Position numbers and translations under genes: made by a program
Assembly: GCA_051294375.1 (NCBI GenBank)
Contig: CM119270.1
Location: 9,929,086 to 9,993,085 of the forward strand
Length of the DNA stretch: 64,000 nucleotides
Source of the DNA: Paraspadella gotoi
Taxonomy: Eukaryota > Chaetognatha
Direction: 5' to 3'
In this document: positions 51,675-63,284 of the stretch, piece by piece
Layout of the letters: each line of letters begins with the position of its first letter
Position numbering within the stretch: position 1 is the first letter of the stretch
Notes under the pieces: model-generated
What the model was told of the DNA's origin: nothing
The model's database searches: none
The model's input: the letters and a program-made list of their open reading frames with translations, nothing else

Positions 51675-52660
51675 ATTCAAATTATAATTAGGCTAAAACC
51701 GACCTCGGATTTCGAAAGGATAGCTCCTGACGATTCCGAAAATGTATTCACTTTACTATTTTTTCAAAGGCGTCATCGTTTTTTCGATTTTTTTGGTACT
51801 ATATAAAATAAAAGAAACCTATTTGAAGAGTTGCAGCCCAAACGGTAAGGCGGTTTCTCATGAAATTTGACATGAATTACCTTTAGGTCACGAACTCCAA
51901 TTCTATGAAAAGATACTTTCAAAATTTGCCTTCCTTCATAGAAAATTTGATTATTTTAGTCAATTTTTGGGATTAATTCCTTGATATTTTTGAAACAAAA
52001 AACATTTTTCCAAAAACGCGCTCATAGAATCTCCCCCACCTTTCTTTTCTTGCCCAAGATATTTTTTTCTTCAAGAAGAGTCCAGCGGTTTGAGCTGCAA
52101 CTTCGTCAAGAAAATTAAATTCTGTACTCATTATTTTTGCAAGATTCACCACAACATACACAAGCACGGGATGTGATGATGGAGTTCGTTCAACGCCGAT
52201 GTCTTAAAAAAATGGCTTACTGTTTTTAATTTTATTAATTCAGATTTGATTTTTTTTCAGAGATGATATAAACATTTACATAAAGTAAAAAGTCAAATGG
52301 AAATAAATTTGATAAGTTTTTTAACTCATAAAATTCATAAAAGCATTTAAGACTTATTAGTGATACAACTCCAAGTATGTACTTGTACCAAAAGAAGAAT
52401 TAAAAATAAGAAGTAGAAATTGAGCTTACTGTAAAGAATAAGTTTTAAGTTAAAAATTTGGTAGTAGAAATTTAGTTTATATTTAAAAAATCTTTTTCTC
52501 TTGAAAATTTAGTTTTACCGAAGAAAAAATTTTGTTTAAAATTTTATGAACATTTTAGGTAGATTTTTAAAAGTTTTTGATTATTTTCTAATAGAAAACC
52601 TCTTATAAGATGTGAGAAAATGATTAAGATACAGTAAATAAATATTTCTACAATTTTAGG
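51675..52660. other. AT-rich, gene-free
   Basis: No splice-bounded frame or recognised repeat. Confidence 0.5.
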
Positions 52661-52664
52661 TTGA

Positions 52665-53190
52665 GTGATCCCTCTTAACTGCTAGGCAACTACCGGGCTA
52701 GAACCCCGGACCTTTGAGTTGGGAGGCGAATGACTTGCCTTCGGCACCAATAGCCGCTGATGAATGGTTTAGTCCACCATACATCCCCCCCTCCCGTAGG
52801 GAGAAGTCTGTTGCATCTCTTCAGTGAATTGTTGTTGTTGGTAAAAAGTTCATCACCAAGTTGAGGCATGTCGCCTGATGTGTTGTTGGCGGAAAGTGCA
52901 TCGACAGGTTGAGGCATGTCGCCTGAAAGCGTCGTTGTTGCTCTTGTATTCGGAAGTCGAGCTCACCAATGAAGAGACAGTAATTATTGTTATGTGTTAA
53001 TGACAGAACTGTTCAATATAAACGGTCCCTGAGCTTCGGAACAGGCTGTAACACCGAGTTACAGGCGGGTTAAGCGCCCCGTTCCTCTTAACTGCTAGGC
53101 GACCACCAGGCTAGAACCCCGGACCTTTGGGTTAGGAGGCGAATGACTTGCCTGATGAATAGTTGGTGGATTTTAGTCCACCATAAGACT
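52665..53190 (-). repeat. tRNA-like SINE, dimeric compound copy, inverted
   Basis: Reverse complement of the 2650-3110 block: head (52665-52785), CAACAACAAC-type linker, body and second head (to 53190). The B-box-like GGGGTTCTAGCC is present in both heads. Confidence 0.65.
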
Positions 53191-53522
53191 TTGTTTAAAT
53201 ATTAATGTTAAAATACAGGATAAAGGAACAGAAATGGAGAAGAGAGCAAAAATTCTATATCTTTGTCTCACTGCCGTTTTCTACCAAAATCTGCATTGGC
53301 ATGAGGGGCTATAGAAGATCATCCGTGTAAATATTAAAATTCAAGTTCGATTTATAAAAAAAAATTAATTAATTAATTATTTAAATAAATAAATAAATAA
53401 ATAAAGAAAAATTAATTAATTAATTAATTAAATAATTAAATAAACATTTTCAAAAAAATGAATGAAATGAATGAATGAATGAATGAATGAATGAATGAAT
53501 ATAGGAATGAGTCAATTTTGGA

Positions 53523-53804
53523 ATGAATGAATTAAGGGATTTAGACGATATTGTTATGAATATTGAAGACGAGGACGACGACAACGACGACGATGACGAT
53601 ATTGACACCGACGATCGTGCCGCCTTTTTCTCTCATCTCTCTCGGGGAACATCTGGAAAAAAAGGAAAGCAAACGGAAAACGTAAACAAAGAATTTTTTT
53701 GGTTTTGGATGCGATTTCCAGATAATCCCGTCACCGGAAGTGACGTTTCATGCAAATTTAAACCAAACACGATGAGAAGCAAAACTAGACGGGGGATGAA
53801 ATAA
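53523..53804 (+). CDS. Duplicated 93-codon frame, copy 1, unrecognised
   Basis: ATG follows a GAATGAATGA microsatellite. The protein starts ELRDLDDIVMNIEDEDDD with a long Asp/Glu run, then AAFFSHLSRGTSGKKGKQ and FFWFWMRFPDNPVTG, stop TGA region at 53802. The identical frame at 59007-59288 has no difference, although flanks differ by many indels. No family is recognised and no transcription signal is seen. It could be an exon rather than a whole gene, or chance. Confidence 0.3.
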   Translation: MNELRDLDDIVMNIEDEDDDNDDDDDIDTDDRAAFFSHLSRGTSGKKGKQTENVNKEFFWFWMRFPDNPVTGSDVSCKFKPNTMRSKTRRGMK

Positions 53805-54429
53805 AAAAAACATCAACAACATCAACGACGAAGATAACGACAAAAAAAAAACAAGAACAACAGTGTTGTTCAACGACGACGACGATAACCCAGCCAGATG
53901 AAATCGTAAACCTCGAAGACCACATGTATGCGTTTTGAGGAGATTCAAATCGCGAAACAAAAATAAGATTCAAGAGTTTTTTTTTGAAGTTTTGGGTTTG
54001 TTTTTTTTTTTTTTTTTTTTTTTAAACTTTTTTCTTATTTTAGTTTGTATTTTTGGAGGGGGAGGCCAGACCAGAGGAGGAGGGCTTTTTTTTTCTCTCT
54101 CTCTTCCTCTGCGGGCTTCGTAATTCATATCGACCACCGCCCTGTTTTCTCTTAACTTTTACGTTTTTTTTCTTTGTTTCTTCTTTTCTCTCCTTCGCCT
54201 CAGATATTGAGAATTTTTTTAATTCTGCACATTTTTTTTTCTTTTCTGTTTAATTCAAATCGTTTGACGCGGAGAAAAAAAGAGAAGCAGGGAATTGGAA
54301 AGGAAGATAGAAAAGAAAAAACCAAGGGAATCTAATAGTGGTAGAAACAATGAAATAGGAAGTTAAAGTCTCCGTGTAGGAAAAAGCACAATAGTAGAGT
54401 AGAAAGAGCTAAAAACTAGAAAATTAGCA

Positions 54430-54570
54430 GTTTAAAAATATTTGTAATCTTGGTAGTCTTTCTAACAAATTGCCCCAGTTCCTCAGCCCCGAACGCGAAG
54501 AAACCGGGAACGGATCCCACATTTTTGGCCCAGCTGTTGTCTTGAAACGCACGAAAGGTTTAAGAAAAAA
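54430..54570 (-). CDS. Candidate minus-strand terminal exon in duplication, copy 1
   Basis: The minus frame reads FQDNSWAKNVGSVPGFFAF, then GAEELGQFVRKTTK, and continues to a stop near 54430. Composition looks protein-like. In copy 2 (59950-60030) a missing G in GGGGC changes the frame after GFFAFG. A plus-strand reading of the same bases (PEREETGNGSHIFGPAVV) is also open in copy 1, so strand is not settled. Family unknown. Confidence 0.25.
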
Positions 54571-54779
54571 ACTTCACAAACTTTTAACGATCTTCGGACT
54601 TCTAAAAAAAATATAATCCAAATCATATTGAAAATCCCAAACTTCTTTTTTCAATTTAATTTCGGGGAAGAATGAGCAGAATTTCGAATCTAAAAAGATA
54701 ATCAAGAAAGGCAAGCGCGATCAATCGTTTCGACAACGAGAGCGGTTCAATTTTCGGATGGGAAAGCAATTGTCAGTTT

Positions 54780-55909
54780 TTAGTCGGATCTGCTTATAAG
54801 CAGATCCCGACACTATAATTCACTTTGTCGATAAGGTCGGTCCGCCCCCTCAATCTTGTCGGGCATTAACTTATTTCATGTCAGAACATAAGTTATGCAA
54901 AAAAAAAACGATGTCCGCCCGCCCGTCCGTCNNNNNNNNNNCAATTGACCTGAAATTTTGTATGTGGGTAGGAACATATTTGATTAAGCTGGAAATCAAG
55001 TTTCGATGGATCTTTTGAGTGGAAATGAGTTTAAATGGAAAAAAACAAAAAACCTGTTTCACAAATTGATTATGCTTCTTTTTCTTTTTATATTAAATGT
55101 AAATGCAACTCAATAGGGTGAGTCAAAAATTTAGAGTGAATACATGCTCAAACGAATATTTAGACATTTTTAAGAATACTTTCAATGAACAAAAATTTAT
55201 AATATGGCCCTATACTCTAGTAATTAATTTTTTAATATTTATTTATAAACAGGAAAGGCCAAAAATTTTTTTAGAATTTTTAAATTTTAAGACCAGATTC
55301 AGATAGCTCATACAAAGTATAATTCTTTTTTAAATATTTTTACGATAAGTGTGTCAAAAATAAGAAAAACGTAAAAAATTATCATCTTTCGATGAATTTA
55401 TCAGTTTTTTTATATTTTCACTTAGAAAACGTAAGAATTTTTAAAAGCTGTAATTATATTTCTTGTTTAACTTTTTATGCTATATCAGAATGCAAAAAAT
55501 TTTAAGATTTTAAAAAAATATTTTTTGCTCTATATAGTAATATAATATTTTTTAATTAGGCTAGTACCCTCAGAAGAAAGCATTTTTGACAAAAAATATT
55601 TTAATACCATAATCTATGGTCATGATAGATTATTTTAACGCTGTATACATTAGCATTTAAATTTCATTGGCTATTGCTAATGCAAGATGTATAAATTAAT
55701 CAAAATAATTAATCAGTTAATTAATTTATTAGTCAATTAATTAATCAATTTTTAATTAATCAGTCAATTAATCAATCAAAACAAACATTTCGGATCAAGT
55801 TAATTATTTAATAAACTAATTAATTAATTAACTTGAATTAATTCATTATTAATTATTTAATTACCGATATTGATCGTGGGCAGATCCGACATTGTTTGCT
55901 CAAACTTGT
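54780..55909 (-). mobile_element. HINE-like element, copy 6
   Basis: CTAA + perfect hairpin (GGATCTGCTTATAAGCAGATCC) at the left, CTATAATTCACTTTGTCG, CCGCCCGTCC run, a 10-N gap, and GTGGGTAGGAACATATTTGA modules. A nested ~570-bp repeat (55105-55680) and AATTAATC arrays follow; 5' word at 55909. Copy 7 (60253-61581) is the duplicated version. Confidence 0.85.
54932..54941. other. Assembly gap (10 N) in a CCGT repeat
   Basis: Copy 2 (60403-60610) has about 190 bp where copy 1 has the gap, so the short N run understates missing sequence. Confidence 0.99.
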
Positions 55910-55914
55910 AACGT

Positions 55915-57600
55915 TAAAGAACGCGTAATGATATTAATAATTATTGGCAGATTTAAACATTTACCTTACAAAAAACCTTTAAAATGAATAATAGAAATAT
56001 TTTTTAAAAATATTTTACCGTCTTAAACCTGAAATTTTTTTCAAGTGTGTGCAGTGCACTGTGCAGTCAATATTTCTAAAAAAGTAAAGGAAACATAGAT
56101 AATTTAAAATAGAACCGAATGAGACGGAGTCGAAGTTGTATTTTTTTTTTTGAGGCTTATTTTTTTGACGTCATCTGATGCTTCTTTCTGTTTTTCTGAG
56201 TCTCTTTTCTTTCGATCCGTCGGTTTTATTTATTTTCCGCCTTCCAGTTTTTCAATATTCTTTTGTTTGATTTTAATTGTCGAATCCAATCTCTTTAGTT
56301 TTTTTATATCTTACCACGCACTTAGGCGTCTTCGGCATGCATTTTTAATCGTAGAAAGTATTTAACAGTCGAATGAATAGCTTTTATATCTAAAAAAATA
56401 ATACAAGTTCAACGTAATTAGTGATCGATATGTAAACAAATCTGGCCGTGTAAACAGATATTTCAAAATAGAATATTCTGCTTCATATTTGATTTCTCGG
56501 TCAAAATGTGCCGACTTTAACTTCTTCTGAGATGGTTTTGAAAATAGGGAACGTCCACCTGGATCCCCTTACGATTTTCTCAAAACACGAAACAGGAAGA
56601 AGAAAATTCACCTCTAAAAATTGATCACATGAGAGCGAGAGGGAGAGTCATGAATCGTCTTGGGAAATTACCCATGCTCTCTTTCACAAGAAACACGGAA
56701 ATATAAGGAATGGAGAAAGAAATAGAAAGAGAGAAAGAGAGCGAGAGAGAGAGAGAGATTTTCATTCCAATATTCTCTTGTCGTCCCATTTCTTATAATT
56801 TTACTTTCTTCGACGTATTAAAAGAAAAAAAATAGATACGATCCCAAAATACAACAATTTTCAAATCAATCGGTTAGTTTACAAAAACAAAAAACAAAAA
56901 CATAATCAAAATAAAAATAAAGAAAACATAAGGTAGGTTAATTATCTTCTTCCCCAAAATATTCGGTCGTCCCACAAAAATTCGAAATATTTTTTTTATC
57001 GTTAAATTTCTCGGTCTGAGTTTTCCCCGAATATTTTTACGGGTTTTTCACGGAAAGATGATGAAAGAAGCGACGAGGGCCGAAGACAGGGGAGAAGGTT
57101 TGTTTATTGACATTCGAGCCAATCATTCACTATTTTACGCTCATTTCTCTTCCCCCTTTTTTTTCAAGTAATATTTTTTTTATTATAAAGGAATGTTGAC
57201 TAATTTACGTTTTATAGACAGCCATGAAAATCAATTTTTTAAAAATGAGATGAAGAGAGAGGAGTCAAGGAGAGAAGAGGGTTTCATTAATTAATTAATT
57301 AATTTTTGGCCAACTTCATTAAAAAAAAATTTAAGTAAAATTCTTTACAGTGAATAGTTGATTAATCAAATCCCAGATCTTCATCGACGAAAAATTGAGA
57401 AAGGACGAAAAATTGTTTTTCTATCTTTGATGTAGAAGAAAAAAAATCGTTTTGGTGAATTTGAGTTTCTCTCTCTCTTTCTCTNNNNNNNNNNCTCTCT
57501 CTCTTCTCTTCAAAAACATTTTTCTCCCAACAAGGCCGCAGGTACAACGCGTCTCATGTAGATCAATAGGTCAAAGAAAAGTAGGTTTACTGTATTATGG
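55915..57600. other. Duplicated unique-looking DNA, no gene called
   Basis: Contains a GTGCAGTGCACTGTGCAG palindromic patch (56050-56067), GA tract (56720-56760) and CT tract with a 10-N gap (57465-57515). Short frames exist on both strands but none is splice-bounded in a consistent phase. Copy 2 equivalent: 61585-63275. Confidence 0.4.
57485..57494. other. Assembly gap (10 N) in a CT tract
   Basis: Interrupts CTCTCT; copy 2 reads through at about 63143-63160 with no N. Confidence 0.99.
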
Positions 57601-57609
57601 GCAAAAGCT

Positions 57610-58215
57610 TTATTAGGTTAGAGCCAAACTTCGTCAATGGGGTGGGTCAGAAGTTTGATTTGGGAACCTTTCCAAATGAAACTTCATACATTTCTGAGAA
57701 AACTTTCAATGGAGCAAAATTTTCTAAACTGGCAAGAAGCATTAGTAATTAATTTTTTAATATTTATTTATAGATAGGAAATGTCAAAAAATTTTTTTTG
57801 AATTTTTTTATTTTTAAAAGCAGATTCAAATAGCTTATGAAGTTATTTACACAAAGTATAAATCTTTTTTCAATATTTTGATGATAAGTGGGTTAAAATT
57901 GAGAAAAACCTTAAAAAATCATCATCATCATCATCATCCGATGATTTTAGCAGTTTTTCCTAATTTTTAGTAATAAAACATCAAAATTTTAAAAAGTTGT
58001 AATTATATTTTTTGCTTAACTTTTTAAGCTCTATCAGAATCAATGAAAAAAACTTAAAATATCCAAAAACAATTTTTAACATTATATAGCAATATAATAA
58101 TATTAATTAGCGAATTACTCATGGTTCGGAACATTTTTTGCAAAAAAAAATTTTAACACAATAATTAATACCAATAATAGATTAGATTAATGCTGTTCCC
58201 ATTAAAATTTGAATT
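57610..58215 (+). repeat. ~600-bp dispersed repeat (end of duplication copy 1)
   Basis: From GTCAATGGGGTGGGTCAGAA to AATTTGGTCGGCTCCCGCTA. Inverted match at 32555-33165, direct match at 63285-63893. The end of this repeat coincides with the end of the large duplication in both copies, so it may mark the breakpoint. Confidence 0.75.
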
Positions 58216-58270
58216 TGGTCGGCTCCCGCTAATTTTGGTTTGGGTTCCTTCATGCCAACGATCTTCTTAC

Positions 58271-58371
58271 CCAGTGGGCGGATTTCCAGGAGGCTCTTTT
58301 TGTTCTTTCCCCGGGACCCAAACCCATCTTCCCTGAGGCCCAAACATGTCTGGATGCATCTTTAATTTGTC
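58271..58371 (-). CDS. Candidate exon at the duplication junction
   Basis: Minus-strand block with a good acceptor (CACTTTGCTGTTTAG) and donor (CACTGG|GTAAGA), open for 33 codons. LKMHPDMFGPQGRWVWVPG, then KEQKEPPGNPPT; phase 2 out. This phase would join the candidate exon 48644-48529 and then the seven-span gene. Pro-rich content fits an ectodomain, but the link spans 9.6 kb and rests on phase alone. It is present once, between the two duplicated copies. Confidence 0.45.
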
Positions 58372-58405
58372 CTAAACAGCAAAGTGACAAAGTAAATATA
58401 AAAAA

Positions 58406-58407
<2 letters not shown>

Positions 58408-58442
<35 letters not shown>
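58408..58442 (+). repeat. (CT)n microsatellite at duplication junction
   Basis: CT run that directly precedes the start of copy 2. Confidence 0.95.
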
Positions 58443-58445
<3 letters not shown>

Positions 58446-58672
58446 GAAGAGACAGTAATTATTGTTATGTTTAATGACAGAACTGTTCAATATAACGGTC
58501 CCTGAGCTTCGGAAACAGGCCTGTAACACCGGATTACAGGCGGGTTAAGCGCCCCGTTCCTCTTAACTGCTAGGGCGACCACCAGGCTAGAACCCCGGCC
58601 TTGGGTTAGGAGGCGAATGACTTGCCTGATGAATAGTTGGTGGATTTTTGTCCACCATAAGACTTTTGTTTA
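58446..58672 (-). repeat. tRNA-like SINE, single copy
   Basis: Body then head, inverted; matches 52971-53190 with several single-base indels. Confidence 0.7.
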
Positions 58673-58923
58673 AATATAATGTTAAAATACAGGATAAAGG
58701 AACAGAAATGGAGAAGAGAGATCTATTTGTCTCACTGCCGTTTTCTACCAAAATCTGCATTGGCATGAGGGCTATAGAAGATCATCCGTTGTAAATATTA
58801 AAATTCAAGTTCGATTTAAAAAAAAAATTAATTAATTAATTATTTAAATAAATAAATAAATAAATAAAGAAAAAAATTAATTAATTAATTAATTAAATTA
58901 ATTAATATAAACATTTCAAAAAA

Positions 58924-58986
58924 TGAATGAATGAATGAATGAATGAATGAATGAATGAATGAATGAATGAATGAATGAATGAATAT
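58924..58986 (+). repeat. (GAAT)n microsatellite
   Basis: About fifteen GAAT units. The matching run in copy 1 (53460-53500) is shorter, so the two copies differ in repeat number. Confidence 0.95.
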
Positions 58987-59006
58987 AGGAATGAGTCAAT
59001 TTTGGA

Positions 59007-59288
59007 ATGAATGAATTAAGGGATTTAGACGATATTGTTATGAATATTGAAGACGAGGACGACGACAACGACGACGATGACGATATTGACACCGACGATC
59101 GTGCCGCCTTTTTCTCTCATCTCTCTCGGGGAACATCTGGAAAAAAAGGAAAGCAAACGGAAAACGTAAACAAAGAATTTTTTTGGTTTTGGATGCGATT
59201 TCCAGATAATCCCGTCACCGGAAGTGACGTTTCATGCAAATTTAAACCAAACACGATGAGAAGCAAAACTAGACGGGGGATGAAATAA
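59007..59288 (+). CDS. Duplicated 93-codon frame, copy 2
   Basis: Same protein as at 53523-53804, base-identical over the frame as read. Acidic N-terminal half, basic/aromatic C-terminal half. No recognised domain. Confidence 0.3.
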   Translation: MNELRDLDDIVMNIEDEDDDNDDDDDIDTDDRAAFFSHLSRGTSGKKGKQTENVNKEFFWFWMRFPDNPVTGSDVSCKFKPNTMRSKTRRGMK

Positions 59289-60252
59289 AAAAAACATACA
59301 ACAACATCAACGACGAAGATAACGACAAAAAAAAAAACAAGAACAACAGTGTTGTTCAACGACGACGACGATAACCCAGCCAGATGAAATCGTAAACCTC
59401 GAAGACCACATGTATGCGTTTTGAGGAGATTCAAATCGCGAAACAAAATAAAGATTCAAGAGTTTTTTGATTTTGGTTGTTTTGTTTTTTTTTTTTTTTT
59501 TTTAAACTTTTTTCTTATTTTAGTTTGTATTTTTGGAGGGGGAGGCCAGACCAGAGGAGGAGGGCTTTTTTTTTCTCTCTCTCTTCTCTGCGGGCTTCGT
59601 AATTCATATCGACACCGCCCTGTTTTCTCTTAACTTTTACGTTTTTTTTCTTTGTTTCTTCTTTTCTCTCCTTCGCCTCAGATATTGAGAATTTTTTAAT
59701 TCTGCACATTTTTTTTTCTTTTCTGTTTAATTCAAATCGTTTGACGCGGAGAAAAAAAGAGAAGCAGGGAATTGGAAAGGAAGATAGAAAAGAAAAAACA
59801 AGGGAATCTAATAGTGTTAGAAACAATGAAATAGGAAGTTAAAGTCTCCGTGTAGGAAAAAGCACAATAGTAGAGTAGAAAGAGCTAAAAACTAGAAAAT
59901 TAGCAGTTTAAAAATATTTGTAATCTTGGTAGTCTTTCTAACAAATTGCCCCAGTTCCTCAGCCCGAACGCGAAGAAACCGGGAACGGATCCCACATTTT
60001 TGGCCCAGCTGTTGTCTTGAAACGCACGAAGGTTTAAGAAAAAAAACTTCACAACTTTTAACGATCTTCGGACTTCTAAAAAAAATATAATCCAAATCAT
60101 ATTGAAAATCCCAAACTTCTTTTTTCATTTTAATTTCGGGGAAGAATGAGCAGAATTTCGAATCTAAAAAGATAATCAGAAAGGCAAGCGCGATCAATCG
60201 TTTCGACAACGAGAGCGGTTCAATTTTCGGATGGGAAAGCAATTGTCAGTTT

Positions 60253-61581
60253 TTAGTCGGATCTGCTTATAAGCAGATCCCGACACTATAATTCACTTTG
60301 TCGATAAGGTCGGTCGCCCCCTCAATCTTGTCGGCATTAACTTATTTCATGTCAGAACATAAGTATGCAAAAAAAAAACGATGTCCGCCCGCCCGTCCGT
60401 CCGTCCGTCCGTCCGTCCGTCCGTCCGACCTTAACAAAAACACCGATTACTCGTGATTGGATGGATGGATTGGAATTTGTATGTGGTTAGGGAAGTGTGA
60501 GATTGAGCTGGATATGAAGTTTCGATGGAATCATCCGAGTGGAAATGAGTTTAAATGGAAAAAACAAAAAAATATATCTCATTATTATTTGAACACCAAT
60601 TACTCATGAAAGGATGGGGCAATTGACCTGAAATTTTGTATGTGGGTAGGAACATATTTGATTAAGCTGGAAATCAAGTTTCGATGGATCTTTTGAGTGG
60701 AAATGAGTTTTAAATGGAAAAAAACAAAAAACCTGTTTCACAAATTGATTATGCTCTTTTCTTTTTATATTAAATGTAAATGCAACTCATAGGGTGAGTC
60801 AAAAATTTAGAGTGAATACATGCTCAAACGAATATTTAGACATTTTTAAGAAACTTTCAATGAACAAAAATTTATAATATGGCCCTATACTCTAGTAATT
60901 AATTTTTTTAATATTTATTTATAAACAGGAAAGGCCAAAAATTTTTTTAGAATTTTAAATTTTAAGACCAGATTCAGATAGCTCATACAAAGTATAATTC
61001 TTTTTTAAATATTTTTACGATAAGTGTGTCAAAAATAAGAAAACGTAAAAAATTATCATCTTCGATGAATTTATCAGTTTTTTTATATTTTCACTTAGAA
61101 AACGTAAGAATTTTTAAAAGCTGTAATTATATTTCTTGTTTAACTTTTTATGCTATATCAGAATGCAAAAAATTTTAAGATTTTTAAAAAAATATTTTTT
61201 GCTCTATATAGTAATATAATATTTTTTAATTAGGCTAGTAGCCTCAGAAGAAAGCATTTTTGACAAAAAATTTTTAATACCATAATCTATGGTCATGATA
61301 GATTATTTTAACGCTGTATACATTAGCATTTAAATTTCATTGGCTATTGCTAATGCAAGATGTATAAATTAATCAAAATAATTAATCAGTTAATTAATTT
61401 ATTAGTCAATTAATTAATCAATTTTTAATTAATCAGTCAATTAATCAATCAAAAAAACATTTTCGGATCAAGTTAATTATTTAATAAACTAATAATTAAT
61501 TAACTTGAATTAATTCATTATTAATTATTTAATTACCGATATTGATCGTGGGCAGATCCGACATTGTTTGCTCAAACTTGT
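60253..61581 (-). mobile_element. HINE-like element, copy 7
   Basis: Complete version of copy 6, with the CCGT run, CACCGATTACTCGTGATTGG module and nested ~570-bp repeat (60790-61350) uninterrupted. 5' word at 61581, hairpin plus CTAA at 60253. Confidence 0.85.
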
Positions 61582-63131
61582 ACGTTAAAGAACGCGTAAT
61601 GATATTAATAATTATTGGCAGATTTAAACATTTACCTTACAAAAAACTTTAAAATGAATAATAGAAATATTTTTTAAAAATATTTTACCGTCTTAAACCT
61701 GAAATTTTTTTCAAGTGTGTGCAGTGCACTGTGCAGTCAATATTTCTAAAAAAAGTAAAGGAAACATAGATAATTTAAAATAGAACCGAATGAGACGGAG
61801 TCGAAGTTGTATTTTTTTTTTTTGAGGCTTATTTTTTTGACGTCATCTGATGCTTCTTTCTGTTTTTCTGAGTCTCTTTTCTTTCGATCCGTCGGTTTTA
61901 TTTATTTTCCGCCTTCCAGTTTTTCAATATTCTTTTGTTTGATTTTAATTGTCGAATCCAATCTCTTTAGATTTTTTTATATCTTACCACGCACTTAGGC
62001 GTCTTCGGCATGCATTTTTAATCGTAGAAAGTATTTAACAGTCGAATGAATAGCTTTTATATCTAAAAAATAATACAAGTTCAACGTAATTAGTGATCGA
62101 TATGTAAACAAATCTGGCCGTGTAAACAGATATTTCAAAAATAGAATATTCTGCTTCATATTTGATTTCTCGGTCAAAATGTGCCGACTTAACTTCTCTG
62201 AGATGGTTTTGAAAAATAGGGAACGTCCACCTGGATCCCCTTACGATTTTCTCAAAACACGAAACAGGAAAAGAGAAAATCACCTCTAAAAATTGATCAC
62301 ATGAGAGCGAGAGGGAGAGTCATGAATCGTCTTGGGAAATTACCCATGCTCTCTTTTCACAAGAAACACGGAAATATAAGGAATGGAGAAAGAAATAGAG
62401 AAGAGAGAAAGAGAGCGAGAGAGAGAGAGAGATTTTCATTCCAATATTCTCTTGTCGTCCCTTTTCTTATAATTTTACTTTCTTCGACGTATTAAAGAAA
62501 AAAATAGATACGATCCCAAAATACAACAATTTTCAAATCAATCGGTTAGTTTACAAAAACAAAAAACAAAAAACATAATCAAAATAAAAATAAAGAAAAC
62601 ATAAGGTAGGTTAATTATCTTCTTCCCCAAAATATTCGTTCGTCCACAAAAATTCGAAATATTTTTTTATCGTTAAATTTCTCGGTCTGAGTTTTCCCCG
62701 AATATTTTTACGGGTTTTTCACGGAAGATGATGAAAGAAGCGACGAGGCCGAAGACAGGGGAGAAGGTTTGTTTATTGACATTCGAGCCAATCATATCAC
62801 TATTTTACGCTCATTCTCTTCCCCCTTTTTTTTCAAGTAATATTTTTTTATTATAAAGGAATGTTGACTAATTTACGTTTTATAGACAGCCATGAAAATC
62901 AATTTTTTAAAAATGAGATGAAGAGAGAGGAGTCAAGGAGAGAGAGGGTTTCATTAATTAATTAATTAATTTTTGGCCAACTTCATTAAAAAAAAATTTA
63001 AGTAAAATTCTTTACAGTGAATAGTTGATTAATCAAATCCCAGATCTTCATCGACGAAAAATTGAGAAAGGACGAAAAATTGTTTTTCTATCTTTGATGT
63101 AGAAGAAAAAAATCGTTTTGGTGAATTTGAG

Positions 63132-63164
<33 letters not shown>

Positions 63165-63284
63165 TCCTTCTCTTCAAAAACATTTTTTCCCAACAAGGCC
63201 GCAGGTACAACGCGTCTCATGTAGATCAATAGGTCAAAGAGAAAAGTAGGTTTACTGTATTATGGGCAAAAGCTTTATTAGGTT

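Larger units (their letters stand above)
52968..58215 (+). repeat. Direct duplication, copy 1 (~5.2 kb)
   Basis: Collinear and almost identical to 58443-63893. Contains, in order: SINE copy, GAAT microsatellite, a 93-codon frame, GC-mixed sequence, HINE-like element with nested 600-bp-type repeat, unique DNA, and a 600-bp repeat. Differences are mostly one-base indels in homopolymers plus two 10-N gaps (54932-54941, 57485-57494). The first gap replaces about 190 bp present in copy 2. Confidence 0.9.
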
